Source: Parasediminibacterium sp051861445 (GTDB taxonomy: Bacteria > Bacteroidota > Bacteroidia > Chitinophagales > Chitinophagaceae). From it: DNA of 64,000 nucleotides. Of this stretch, positions 9,101 to 17,233 are shown piece after piece (the stretch's first letter is position 1; every line of letters begins with the position of its first letter). Position numbers and translations under genes: made by a program. The stretch spans positions 62,001-126,000 of the forward strand of contig JBHYCS010000007.1 in NCBI GenBank assembly GCA_051861445.1, written 5' to 3'. The notes below the pieces were generated by a model. The model saw only the letters and a list, made by a program, of their open reading frames with translations, did not search any database and had not been told where the DNA came from.

Positions 9101-9995
9101 ACATTTAGTCAACAATCAATGGACTAAACCTGTGCAAGTTGCTGATGGCATTATCAACGATTCAACTCGTTATCCTTGCTATAATCCTGTTTTGTTTCAA
9201 GTGCCAAGTGGAGAATTGTTATTGTTTTATAAAATTGGCCCTAACGTTGCAGGTTGGAAAGGCTATATGATGCGTAGCAAAGACCATGGTAAAACATGGA
9301 GTGCAAGAGAATCTTTACCTGATGGATTTCTTGGCCCAATAAAAAATAAACCAGAGTTGGTTAATGGTGTTTTGCTTTGCCCAAGCAGCACTGAAAAAAA
9401 TGGCTGGAAAGCTCATATAGAATTTACGACAGACTTTGGCAAAACATGGAGCAAAACTGCACCAATCAATGATGGTACAATCATGCAAGCTATTCAACCA
9501 AGTATTCTACAACACAAAAATGGCAGTTTGCAAATTTTGTGTAGAAGCCGCAACACAACACTCAATGAAAGTTTTAGTAAAGATGGTGGCAAAACATGGA
9601 GTGAAATGAAAGCCTCCAATTTGCCCAACAATAATTCTGGTACAGATGCAGTAACATTGGCAGACGGAAGGCACATGTTGGTGTACAATCATGCAATACC
9701 TAATGCTTCTTGGGTAAAAGGTAAAGGCCCACGTACACCTTTAAATGTGGCCATTAGCAACGATGGTAAAAAATGGTTTGCTGTTGCAGTGTTAGAAGAT
9801 TCACCTGTAAGTCAATATTCTTATCCATCCATTATTCAAACCAAAGATGGATTGGTACATATCGTCTATACTTGGCGTAGAGAAAGAATTAAACATGTAG
9901 TCATCAATCCTTCAAAAATTGAACTAAAAGAAATTGTTGATGGTGTTTGGCCAAGCTTGCAATCATCTCAAACTATAATTAGCAATGAAGAGTAA
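6183..9995 (+). CDS. GH78 alpha-L-rhamnosidase fused to a C-terminal sialidase-like propeller
   Basis: Exported two-enzyme fusion of 1270 residues, with a signal peptide ending near HCFAQ (24). Residues about 25-920 form a complete GH78 alpha-L-rhamnosidase: an N-terminal fibronectin-like domain (QVQNLRCEMLNNPLGID), jelly-rolls, then the (alpha/alpha)6 barrel with PVDCPQRNERQPWLGDRS (about 493-510), YGDWCVPPE (about 609-617) and GATTIWELWNG (about 770-780), the blocks that hold the acidic active-site residues of the family. Residues about 925-1270 match the predicted-neuraminidase type (COG4692-like): PESHSATIVE, GPIKNKPELV, and Asp boxes SKDHGKTW (about 1032), TTDFGKTW (about 1081) and SKDGGKTW (about 1132). 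The second activity is unknown; a ulosonic-acid or other exo-hydrolase is possible. The 3' end overlaps the longest reading of the next gene by 11 bp. Confidence 0.85.
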   Translation: MNKKILLLIFTLQCSLFTVHCFAQIQVQNLRCEMLNNPLGIDVTQPRFSWQIASPQRNVQQLSYQIIVASSKEKLAADNGDLWNSGKVQSNQSIQVTYAGKALQSRANCFWKVKVITNKGVSAWSSSGNFSIGLLNKEEWKGKWIGYDKASSWDSITQFSRLSARYFRKQFQSNNTIKKATVYIIGLGLYELYINGNKIGNQVLAPAPTDYRKSVLYNTHDVTQHLKTGHNVIATVLGNGRFFTMRQNYKPAKINTFGYPKMLLQLEIEYTNGEKKTIVSDETWKLNVDGPIRTNNEYDGEEYDATKELKGWSNIGYNDATWVQPQLVESPTGKVVAQMSEPMKVMQTIQPVSIKKLANKYILDFGQNFSGWVKIKNLRAAFGTTITLRFAESLQKNGELYVANLRDAKVTDSYTFSNKSLDAKGWKPSFIYHGFRYVEIAGYSGVLTLNNFEGELVYDHLQTTSSLNTSNKTINQIYKNAWWGIATNYKGMPVDCPQRNERQPWLGDRSTGAYGESFLFANQNLYAKWLDDIQQAQKEDGAIPDVAPAFWNYYSDNMTWPGTYLMVADMLYNQFGDKQAIVKHYPSMKKWMYYMKNKYMKNNLIAKDKYGDWCVPPESLELIHAKDSLLKTNGELIASAYYYYFLGLMQKFQNIIGEDSEEDEYAFLKNNIQQAFNAKFYNSNKKYYDNNSLTANILPLAFGMVDAANKEAVFNNIYNKIKIDNNMHSSTGVIGTQWLMRTLTQFQRSDIAYTLASNTSYPSWGYMIENGATTIWELWNGNTADPKMNSQNHVMLLGDLLVWLHENIAGTKSDHQEVAFKKIIMKPENIDGLNFVNASYNSLYGTIKSSWKKSTQQFTWNISIPANSSAIIHIPASSEKTVFESNKMASLNEGVKFIKMDGRNAVYELASGNYSFVSNFNFKKGIVQEEFIFNRSSFPESHSATIVETPKGLVAAWFGGTKEGNKDVCIWTSHLVNNQWTKPVQVADGIINDSTRYPCYNPVLFQVPSGELLLFYKIGPNVAGWKGYMMRSKDHGKTWSARESLPDGFLGPIKNKPELVNGVLLCPSSTEKNGWKAHIEFTTDFGKTWSKTAPINDGTIMQAIQPSILQHKNGSLQILCRSRNTTLNESFSKDGGKTWSEMKASNLPNNNSGTDAVTLADGRHMLVYNHAIPNASWVKGKGPRTPLNVAISNDGKKWFAVAVLEDSPVSQYSYPSIIQTKDGLVHIVYTWRRERIKHVVINPSKIELKEIVDGVWPSLQSSQTIISNEE

Positions 9996-10010
9996 ATCCA
10001 ATGTATTTTT

Positions 10011-10067
10011 TTATGTAACCAGCTATAGTATCGCTATTCAGCTGCCGTTGCGTCGCACACTTGTACT
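10011..10067 (+). repeat. 54-bp GTCGCAC-ACTTGTAC element, copy 2
   Basis: TGTAACCAGC, then 21 variable bases, then CCGTTGCGTCGCACACTTG-TACT (10014-10067). The spacing is identical to the copy at 17254-17307, and an inverted 54-base copy lies at 21862-21915. The first half, read on the minus strand, is the AGCTGGTTACA leader box found before other island genes. Confidence 0.8.
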
Positions 10068-10116
10068 ATTGAAACAATATTTAACTTTTTTAAACTACTG
10101 CTTACCTCTAAAAAGA

Positions 10117-12369
10117 ATGGGAGTACCCATCAACAATAGTTGCCAATTTTGCCTATTTTTTTGTACAAGAAGATTAAAACCTTTGGTGCTAATTTGTGCT
10201 TTCGTGTCTTTGTGGTTCAATTCCTCCGCTCAACAAAACTCAGATAATAAATATGCAAAACCTTTAAAAGAAGTATTGCAAGATGTGCAAAAGAAGTATG
10301 GAGTAACCATTAAGTTGGTAGATAGTTTGGTTGTTAATAAAATGGTTACTTATGCCGATTGGAAATATAGAAGCGATGTAGAACAAACTTTAGATAATAT
10401 TCTTAAACCTCTAGAATTAAAGGTTAAAAAAGAAGGAGATAAAAAGTATAAACTAAGTAATTACGAATATTATCGTTGGGAAGTTGAAGATGGTTGGGCA
10501 GAATTAGATAGAATTGCTGCTCAGTATAAAAACTTAGATGAGTGGGAAAAAAGAAAACAAGCTTTAAAACCGGCATTATTAGAGGCTTTGCAATTAAAAC
10601 AGTTTCCTGCATCTCCAAATACAACTCCTATTGTTACAGCACAAAGAAAGTTTGATGGTTACACCGTCGAAAACATTGCAATTGAATATTTGCCCGGTGT
10701 TTGGGTAAGCGGTTCTTTATATAAACCATTAAAAATTACAGGTAAAATACCTGTTGTATTGCATCCACAAGGTCATTGGGATAAACATCGTTATCGTCCC
10801 GACTGTCAGTATACTTCAGCAGCTATTGCAAAAATGGGAGCAATGGTTTTTAACTACGATATGTTTGCTTGGGGAGAAGGAATATTACATGCGAAATTTG
10901 AAGATCATAGAAGAAGCCTATCTATGTCTTTACAATTAGTTGCCACCAAAAGAATTCTTGATTATCTACTTACTTTAAAATATGCAGATATTAATCGTAT
11001 TGCTATCACAGGTGGTTCAGGGGCAGGAACACATAGTATTTTATTTACGGCAATTGATGATAGAATTAAAATAGTAGCCCCAATCGCTTCTTTATCCTCT
11101 TATTTTTATGGTGGTTGCCCTTGTGAAAGTGGAATGCCAGTTCATCAATGTTTGGGCAGAACGAATAATGTAGAAATTGCAGCATTGGCTGCTCCAAAAC
11201 CCATGTTGATAGTAAGTGATGGTGGAGATTGGACGAATAAAATGCCTGAACATGATTTTTTATATCTACAAAAAATATATGGTTATTATCATCAAAGTGA
11301 ACAAATAACCAATGTGCATTTACCCAACGATAAACATGATTTTGGATTTAACAAGCGTAAACCCTTATACGAATTTTTAGCCAAGCAATTCAATCTAAAT
11401 TTATCTCTTATACAAAATATAGATAAACAAATAGTTGATACAGCTATCATTTTAGAGCCAGAATATGCTTTCTATGTTTTTGGAGATAATGGACAAAATT
11501 TACCTAATAACGCTGTGAAAGAATTTGATAAAATTGAAAAGCTTTTCTACAGCGAAATTATAAAAGCCAAACAAAATCAACGCTATAAAATTGGGTTGAT
11601 AGATTTAATGTTGTTAAAGCGTCAAAAATTAGGAGCAATTACTTTAGCTGCACAATTAAATGCAGACGGCGTTGAAATTGATATGGGTGGTTTGGGTAAC
11701 AGACCAACATTCGATAACCAATTATTGATTGATAGTGTAAGAAACAAATTCGTACAAACCGCCAAAGAAAACAATATCGAAATTGCCTCGCTAGCAATGA
11801 CGGGTTATTATGCCCAATCTTTTTGTGGAAGAAGTGAATATATAAAGTCTATAGAAGATTGTATTTCAACCATGAAATTGATGAACGTAAAAACAGCCTT
11901 TTTACCATTAGGTGTTCAATGCGATTTAAAGAAAAATCCACAAGTAAGAGATTCTGTAGTTGCTCGTTTAAAGATTGCAGGTAAAATGGCAGAAGCAGCA
12001 GGAGTTGTTATTGGAATAGAAACTGCATTAAGTGCAAAAGAAGAAATTCAGTTGTTAAAAGAAATTAATTCACCAGCAATTAAAATTTATTTCAACTTCT
12101 CCAATCCTTTAAAAGAAGAAAGAGATTTGATTAAAGAATTAAAGCTTTTAGGAAAAGATAGAATTTGTATGATTCATGCAAGTAATAAAGATAGTGTTTG
12201 GCTTCAAAACGATACTCAAATAAACATGTTTGCAGTAAAAAAGTGTTTAGATGAGATAGGCTACACAGGTTGGCTAATTATTGAACGAAGTAGAGATGCT
12301 TCAAAGCCAACGGATGTAAAATACAATTACGGAGCAAATACTGCTTTTTTAAAAAGAATATTTCAATAA
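10117..12369 (+). CDS. secreted acetylxylan-esterase-like alpha/beta hydrolase fused to xylose-isomerase-like TIM barrel
   Basis: The open frame begins at an ATG at 9985 overlapping the GH78 stop, but its first 44 codons are repeat-derived. The ATG at 10117 gives a compact signal peptide (h-region PLVLICAFVSLWF, then NSSAQ), so I choose it: 750 residues. Residues about 45-440 are an alpha/beta hydrolase of the acetyl-esterase type, with nucleophile Ser301 in GGSGAG, HPQGHWDKHRYR as a likely oxyanion region and DKHDFG (about 405) holding the probable His. Residues about 489-750 form an AP-endonuclease-2/xylose-isomerase-like TIM barrel (NADGVEIDMGGLG, GVVIGIETA, CMIHASNKD, GYTGWLIIERSRD). The natural substrate of either half is unknown; de-esterification plus sugar handling fits the island. 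Confidence 0.75.
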   Translation: MGVPINNSCQFCLFFCTRRLKPLVLICAFVSLWFNSSAQQNSDNKYAKPLKEVLQDVQKKYGVTIKLVDSLVVNKMVTYADWKYRSDVEQTLDNILKPLELKVKKEGDKKYKLSNYEYYRWEVEDGWAELDRIAAQYKNLDEWEKRKQALKPALLEALQLKQFPASPNTTPIVTAQRKFDGYTVENIAIEYLPGVWVSGSLYKPLKITGKIPVVLHPQGHWDKHRYRPDCQYTSAAIAKMGAMVFNYDMFAWGEGILHAKFEDHRRSLSMSLQLVATKRILDYLLTLKYADINRIAITGGSGAGTHSILFTAIDDRIKIVAPIASLSSYFYGGCPCESGMPVHQCLGRTNNVEIAALAAPKPMLIVSDGGDWTNKMPEHDFLYLQKIYGYYHQSEQITNVHLPNDKHDFGFNKRKPLYEFLAKQFNLNLSLIQNIDKQIVDTAIILEPEYAFYVFGDNGQNLPNNAVKEFDKIEKLFYSEIIKAKQNQRYKIGLIDLMLLKRQKLGAITLAAQLNADGVEIDMGGLGNRPTFDNQLLIDSVRNKFVQTAKENNIEIASLAMTGYYAQSFCGRSEYIKSIEDCISTMKLMNVKTAFLPLGVQCDLKKNPQVRDSVVARLKIAGKMAEAAGVVIGIETALSAKEEIQLLKEINSPAIKIYFNFSNPLKEERDLIKELKLLGKDRICMIHASNKDSVWLQNDTQINMFAVKKCLDEIGYTGWLIIERSRDASKPTDVKYNYGANTAFLKRIFQ
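10181..10220 (+). repeat. CTTTGTG repeat block encoding the signal-peptide core
   Basis: The block TTTGGTGCTAATTTGTGC followed by TTTCGTGTCTTTGTGGTTCA lies inside the esterase gene. Here GTGTCTTTGTGGTTC is read as GTG TCT TTG TGG TTC (VSLWF), a different frame from that used at 21951-21992. Confidence 0.75.
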
Positions 12370-12450
12370 ACACGTTCAAGTAAAAATATAAAATCTATTT
12401 ACCATAAATAGTAAAATAGTACATTATAAAAGTAGATACACACCTTTTTT

Positions 12451-12498
12451 ACTACATCATCTATGTCTAATTTTATTTTTCATTGCCATAGATGTAGT
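12451..12498 (+). other. imperfect inverted repeat upstream of the beta-helix gene
   Basis: ACTACA-tca-TCTATG and CATAGATGTAGT form a 12-bp stem with a 3-base bulge and a 21-base loop in the 155-bp spacer before the gene at 12525. No T-run follows it closely, so a leader structure or operator is as likely as a terminator. Confidence 0.35.
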
Positions 12499-12524
12499 TA
12501 ATCATTAGAGTTTAAATTAAAGTA

Positions 12525-14450
12525 ATGAAACGATTGCAATTTATTTTATCATTTTTATTGATTTCTCTTTTTTCATCAACACTAAGTGCTGCTGAAATAT
12601 GGGTGTCTATAAATGGATCCGATAAAAATAGTGGTACAATAACACATCCTTTTGCAACAATAGATGCAGCACTTCGTAAAGCAAGAGAGTTAAGGCGATT
12701 AAAAGATGCAACAGTTCAAAATGGAATTTTTATTCATGTTTCAGGTGGTGTTTATCAACGCTACGAGCCAATATTTATAAGGCCTGAAGATAGTGGAACA
12801 GAAACGAGTCCAACTATTATCCAAGCAGAAAATGGAGCAAATCCCATTATTTCAGGAGGTATTCAAATAAAAAATTGGCAACGAGTAAAATCTACTGTTC
12901 AAGGATTGCACAAATCTGTAAAAGATAAAATTTGGGTTGCCGACTTGTCTTATTCTGCTAACCAATTATTTAATTGTAGACAACTTTGGGTAAATGGCTC
13001 AAAAGCTACCCGTGCTAAAAATACTTCGGCAGATTCTATGCTTAGAATTTTATCATGGAATCATGCTGATGAAACTTGTTGGATACCTGCAGCAAAAGAA
13101 GAAGATATTACCCAGCTACAGGGTGTAGAAATGTTCATTCACCAGTGGTGGGCTATTGCAACACTGAGAATTAAGTCTGCTAAAAAAATAGGCGATAGCG
13201 TTTTGCTTTCTTTTCACCAACCTGAAAGTAAAATCCAATCCGAACATCCTTGGCCTGCTCCTTGGATATCTAAAGAAACGGGTAATTCGGCTTTTTATCT
13301 TACAAATGCCATTCAATTTTTAAATGAACCGGGTGAATGGTTTTTAGATCTGAAGAACCAAAAAATGTATTATTATCCGCATGCAAACGAAAATATGGAA
13401 ACAGCAGAGGTAATTGCACCGGCTATTGAAACTTTGGTAAATGTAGAAGGTACTATCGATAATCCTGTTCATCATATTTCATTTCAAGGAATTCAATTTC
13501 AACATACCACATGGATGAGACCCTCTAATTATGGTCATGTTCCTTTACAAGCAGGAATGTATTTGTTAGATGCGTATAAACTTAAAATTCCTGGAACAGA
13601 AGATAAACGTGGATTAGAAAATCAAGCTTGGATTGGCAGACCAAAAGCTGCTGTTAATTTGTCATACACACATCATACAAGCTTTATCAATTGTGTATTT
13701 CAGCATTTAGCTTCTACAGGAATAGACTATGTACGAGGTGCTAGTTATGATAAAATTGAAGGAAATGTTTTTAAAGATATTGGTGGTACAGCTATACAAT
13801 TGGGTGTTTATTCTGATGAGGCATTTGAAACACATTTACCATATTCTCCAACCGATGAAAGAGAAATTTGCAAGCATCTACGAATAACCAACAATGTAGT
13901 GAATAATGCAGCAAATGAAGATTGGGGTTGTGTAGGTATAAGTGCAGGTTATGTACAAAACACATTAATTCAATACAACGATGTTTCTGATGTTTCTTAT
14001 TCTGGAATTTGCGTTGGTTGGGGTTGGACAAAAACCATTAATGCGTTGAAGAATAACAAGATTTTGAATAATCAAGTAACTCGTTATGCAAAGCACATGT
14101 ACGATGTTGGTGGATTATACACTTTGTCTGCACAGCCAGGAACATTGATTGCCAATAACTACATCGATTCTATTTATAAAGCACCTTATGCACACGACCC
14201 TAATCATTGGTTTTATTTTTATTTAGATGAAGGATCTGCATACATCACTATACAAAACAATTGGTGCCCTGCTGAAAAAGTAATGCGTAACTCAAATGGT
14301 CCAGGTAATACTTGGGAAAATAACGGTCTATCAGTATCTGATACCGTAAAAATGAATGCAGGATTACAACAAAAGTTTAGTCATTTATTGAAATATAAAA
14401 ATGCATATAATAATTGGCCAATAAATATTCCCTCAAAAAAACAACTTTAA
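12525..14450 (+). CDS. secreted right-handed parallel beta-helix protein (GH141-like)
   Basis: Exported protein of 641 residues with signal peptide MKRLQFILSFLLISLFSS..LSA (about 22). It opens with IWVSINGSDKNSGTITHPF and IDAALRKARELR, the usual entry of pectate-lyase-fold enzymes of this type. IRPEDSGTETSPTIIQAE, ISGGIQIKNWQRV and LWVNGSKATRAK follow, and repeated beta-helix coils run from about 310 to 580 (FQGIQFQHTTW, NCVFQHLASTGIDYV, NNVVNNAANEDWGCVGIS, LIQYNDVSD). These are the features of GH141-like proteins, some of which act as alpha-L-fucosidase or xylanase. I infer glycosidase function from the fold and context; the exact family assignment needs a profile search. The next gene starts 10 bp downstream, so the two are probably co-transcribed. 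Confidence 0.75.
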   Translation: MKRLQFILSFLLISLFSSTLSAAEIWVSINGSDKNSGTITHPFATIDAALRKARELRRLKDATVQNGIFIHVSGGVYQRYEPIFIRPEDSGTETSPTIIQAENGANPIISGGIQIKNWQRVKSTVQGLHKSVKDKIWVADLSYSANQLFNCRQLWVNGSKATRAKNTSADSMLRILSWNHADETCWIPAAKEEDITQLQGVEMFIHQWWAIATLRIKSAKKIGDSVLLSFHQPESKIQSEHPWPAPWISKETGNSAFYLTNAIQFLNEPGEWFLDLKNQKMYYYPHANENMETAEVIAPAIETLVNVEGTIDNPVHHISFQGIQFQHTTWMRPSNYGHVPLQAGMYLLDAYKLKIPGTEDKRGLENQAWIGRPKAAVNLSYTHHTSFINCVFQHLASTGIDYVRGASYDKIEGNVFKDIGGTAIQLGVYSDEAFETHLPYSPTDEREICKHLRITNNVVNNAANEDWGCVGISAGYVQNTLIQYNDVSDVSYSGICVGWGWTKTINALKNNKILNNQVTRYAKHMYDVGGLYTLSAQPGTLIANNYIDSIYKAPYAHDPNHWFYFYLDEGSAYITIQNNWCPAEKVMRNSNGPGNTWENNGLSVSDTVKMNAGLQQKFSHLLKYKNAYNNWPINIPSKKQL

Positions 14451-14460
14451 ATTTTTCAAT

Positions 14461-15564
14461 ATGCTTAATTTAGGAATACTTGGTTTGGGTGAAGGTAGAA
14501 GCACCATTTCTGCTGCTTTAGAAAGTTCGAAGTGGAATCTAAAAATGATTTGTGACTTGAATATCGACTTATGTAGACATAGAGCAGATGAGTTTAAGGT
14601 ATATGATTATACTACCGATTATCAAGATATGCTGAATCATCCTGAAATTGATGTAATTGCTATTTATACACCTGATCATCTACATGCACAGCATATTAAA
14701 ATGGCTTTACAACATGGTAAACATGTGGTATGTACAAAACCATTGATGGATAATTTAACCGATGCAAAAGAATTATTGACATTGCAACAACAAACAGGTA
14801 AGAAAATATTCGTAGGTCAAAGTTCTCGTTTTTTCGAACCCATGAAACGCCAAAGAAAAGATTATGAAGAAGGTGTGGTTGGTGATTTGGTTACGGTAGA
14901 AGCTTATTATCATGCCGATCATCGTTGGTTTTTAGGAAAAGGTTGGTCTTTAGAGAAATCATTTAAATGGTTATATGGAGGTTTAAGTCATCCTGTTGAT
15001 TTAGTTCGTTGGTATCTACCTAATATAGAAGAAGTAATGGGTTATGGAATGATTAGTCCAAATGGAGTAAAGTCTAAACTCAAAAATGAAGATACCATGC
15101 ACTTTATATTTAAAGCAACAGATGGTAGATTAGCTAGAGTAAGTGGTGCTTACACAGGTCCTGTTCAGCCCGTTGTCAGAGATAGTGCAATGAGCTGTAT
15201 TTTAAGAGGATCTGATGGTTGTAGTCAGGCCGATTATATGGATTTGCGTTATGCAGTAACCACTAATACTGGTGAAGAAAAACAAATTACTTGGGAGCAT
15301 AAATTAAACAACTATTTTAGGTTCGAGGGTAAAAGTCACCATGCTGGCGAATATCAAAATTATTTAGAATATTTTGCCGATTCTATCGAACAAAATTTTA
15401 CGGCTTATCCCGATTTAGTTGAAGGTATTGGCACAATTGCTGTTTTACAAGCAATGGATAAAAGTATGCAGATAGGAATGCCTGTGAAAGTAAAAGATAT
15501 TTTAGACGAATTTGACCTTTCTGAAATCGTTCAACGGAAAGAGCTTGTGCCAATGGTAGATTAA
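14461..15564 (+). CDS. Gfo/Idh/MocA-family NAD(P)-dependent oxidoreductase
   Basis: Cytoplasmic dehydrogenase of 367 residues with no signal peptide. The Rossmann domain begins LGILGLGEGRS (3-13) with a GxGxG-like loop. IDVIAIYTPDHLHAQH (about 59-74) and VCTKPL (about 90-95) are the family blocks, with Thr replacing the common Glu of EKP. GGLSHPVDLVRWYLPN (about 178-193) carries the expected His-Asp catalytic region. Members oxidise or epimerise sugars and cyclitols. The substrate is not visible, but a monosaccharide released by the island is likely. It lies between the beta-helix gene (10 bp upstream) and the symporter gene (79 bp downstream). Confidence 0.88.
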   Translation: MLNLGILGLGEGRSTISAALESSKWNLKMICDLNIDLCRHRADEFKVYDYTTDYQDMLNHPEIDVIAIYTPDHLHAQHIKMALQHGKHVVCTKPLMDNLTDAKELLTLQQQTGKKIFVGQSSRFFEPMKRQRKDYEEGVVGDLVTVEAYYHADHRWFLGKGWSLEKSFKWLYGGLSHPVDLVRWYLPNIEEVMGYGMISPNGVKSKLKNEDTMHFIFKATDGRLARVSGAYTGPVQPVVRDSAMSCILRGSDGCSQADYMDLRYAVTTNTGEEKQITWEHKLNNYFRFEGKSHHAGEYQNYLEYFADSIEQNFTAYPDLVEGIGTIAVLQAMDKSMQIGMPVKVKDILDEFDLSEIVQRKELVPMVD

Positions 15565-15643
15565 AATAAATGCTTTTAAATTATTTCTTTTTTCGATTTT
15601 AACTAATCCAACTTTCTAACGATATATTACAATTTGCTTTCTA

Positions 15644-17230
15644 ATGAATGATATTATCAGCAATCTTCAGTCACTCGATTTTTTAATTATAGCTGCATAT
15701 CTATTGATTCTTTTATTCATTGGGTATAAAGCTAGTTTTGGTGCAAAAAAAACAGATGAAACACTCTTCTTAGCTGGTAATTCTTTAACATGGAGTAGTA
15801 TTGGATTAAATATGTGGGGTACAAATGTTGGACCCTCTATGCTACTTGCGTTTGCAAGTATAGGATACAGTACTGGTGTTGTTGCAGGAAATTTTGAATG
15901 GTATGCTTTTATATTTTTAATGTTATTAGCACTCGTATTTGCTCCAAGATATATTGCTGCAAAAGTTACCACTATGCCAGAGTTCATGGGTAATCGCTAT
16001 GGCGATTCTACTCGTACAATTTTAGCTTGGTATGCATTGATTAAAATACTCATTTCTTGGCTTTCACTTGGGTTATTTGCAGGTGGTTTTTTGGTTCGAC
16101 AAATACTAGGAATTCCCATGTGGCAATCTGTTATTTTTTTAGTGGCTTTTGCTGGTTTGTTTACATTCATGGGTGGGCTAAAAGCCATTGCTAAAGTGAA
16201 CGTTTTTCAAATGATTTTACTCATTATTGTATCATTAGCTTTATCTATACTTGGAGTAATAAAAGTAGGAGGCATCTCAAAAATGTATCATCAAGTTCCT
16301 GCTAGTTTTTGGAATTTGTTACAACCTTCTTCTAATCCTCAATACCCATGGTATGCAATTTTATTAGGTTATCCTGTTTCTGCAGTTGCTTTTTTTTGTA
16401 CCGATCAAGCAATGGTGCAATCTGTATTAGGAGCTAAAAATCTAAAACAAGGGCAGCTTGGTATTAATTTTATTGGATGGCTAAAAATTCTTTCATTACC
16501 ACTTTTTATTTTGCCAGGAATTATTTGTGCCATTTTGTTTCCAAATCTTTCTAGTCCAGATTTAGCCTATATGACAATGGTTACCAACCTATTTCCATCG
16601 GGTTTAAATGGTTTAATCATTGTAGTTCTAATTGCAGTTTTAGTAGGTACAATTGGCTCTTCGTTAAATGCTTTAAGTACTGTTTTTACCACCGATATTT
16701 ATGTTAAAAAAATAAATCCAAATGCATCAAATCAACAGATTGTAAAAGTAGGTAGACAAACAGTAGTTGCAGGCTGTGTATTTGCAATTGGTGTTGCTCT
16801 TGCAATAGACCATGTAAAAGGATTAAATTTGTTCGATGTTTTTCAGTCTGTTTTAGGCTTTATTGCACCACCACTTTCGGTAGTTTTTTTGCTCTCAGTT
16901 TTCTGGAATAAAACCTCTCAAAAGGCTGTTAATGCTATACTTTCCTACGGTTCTGCAGCAAGTTTAGGTGTAGGCGTTTTATATCTTTGGATACTTACGC
17001 CAGATAAATATTCTTTTTGGCCCCACTATCTTGTTTTATCTTTTCTAATTTTTCTATGCTTATTCATTGCAGCTATTTTAATCACCTTATTCGATAAAAA
17101 ACCAATTACCAATATTCATGCTTTGTCAGATAGTAATAATTTACCTAAAACATCAAAGCAAGTAAAAGTTTTATGGATGGTTTTAGGTATAGTAATGGTA
17201 ATACTTTATTTATTTTTTAATGGTCATTAA
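15644..17230 (+). CDS. sodium:solute symporter (SSS family), sugar-type
   Basis: Inner-membrane transporter of 528 residues in the solute:sodium symporter family. About 13-14 hydrophobic segments are visible from DFLIIAAYLLILLFIGY (about 13-29) to the C-terminal VLWMVLGIVMVILYLFF. Family blocks include DETLFLAGNSLTW (about 38-50), MWGTNVGPSMLLAFASIGY, FTFMGGLKAIAKVNVFQ (about 170-186) and VGTIGSSLNALSTVFTTDIY. Relatives carry glucose, galactose, myo-inositol or sialic acid. It is the only transporter in the glycan island, so it probably imports the released monosaccharide together with Na+. The following gene begins 3 bp after its stop. Confidence 0.9.
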   Translation: MNDIISNLQSLDFLIIAAYLLILLFIGYKASFGAKKTDETLFLAGNSLTWSSIGLNMWGTNVGPSMLLAFASIGYSTGVVAGNFEWYAFIFLMLLALVFAPRYIAAKVTTMPEFMGNRYGDSTRTILAWYALIKILISWLSLGLFAGGFLVRQILGIPMWQSVIFLVAFAGLFTFMGGLKAIAKVNVFQMILLIIVSLALSILGVIKVGGISKMYHQVPASFWNLLQPSSNPQYPWYAILLGYPVSAVAFFCTDQAMVQSVLGAKNLKQGQLGINFIGWLKILSLPLFILPGIICAILFPNLSSPDLAYMTMVTNLFPSGLNGLIIVVLIAVLVGTIGSSLNALSTVFTTDIYVKKINPNASNQQIVKVGRQTVVAGCVFAIGVALAIDHVKGLNLFDVFQSVLGFIAPPLSVVFLLSVFWNKTSQKAVNAILSYGSAASLGVGVLYLWILTPDKYSFWPHYLVLSFLIFLCLFIAAILITLFDKKPITNIHALSDSNNLPKTSKQVKVLWMVLGIVMVILYLFFNGH

Positions 17231-17233
17231 TTT

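Noticed and set aside
15667..15987. 106-codon minus-strand frame in the symporter gene
   Set aside because: Antisense shadow of conserved transmembrane codons.
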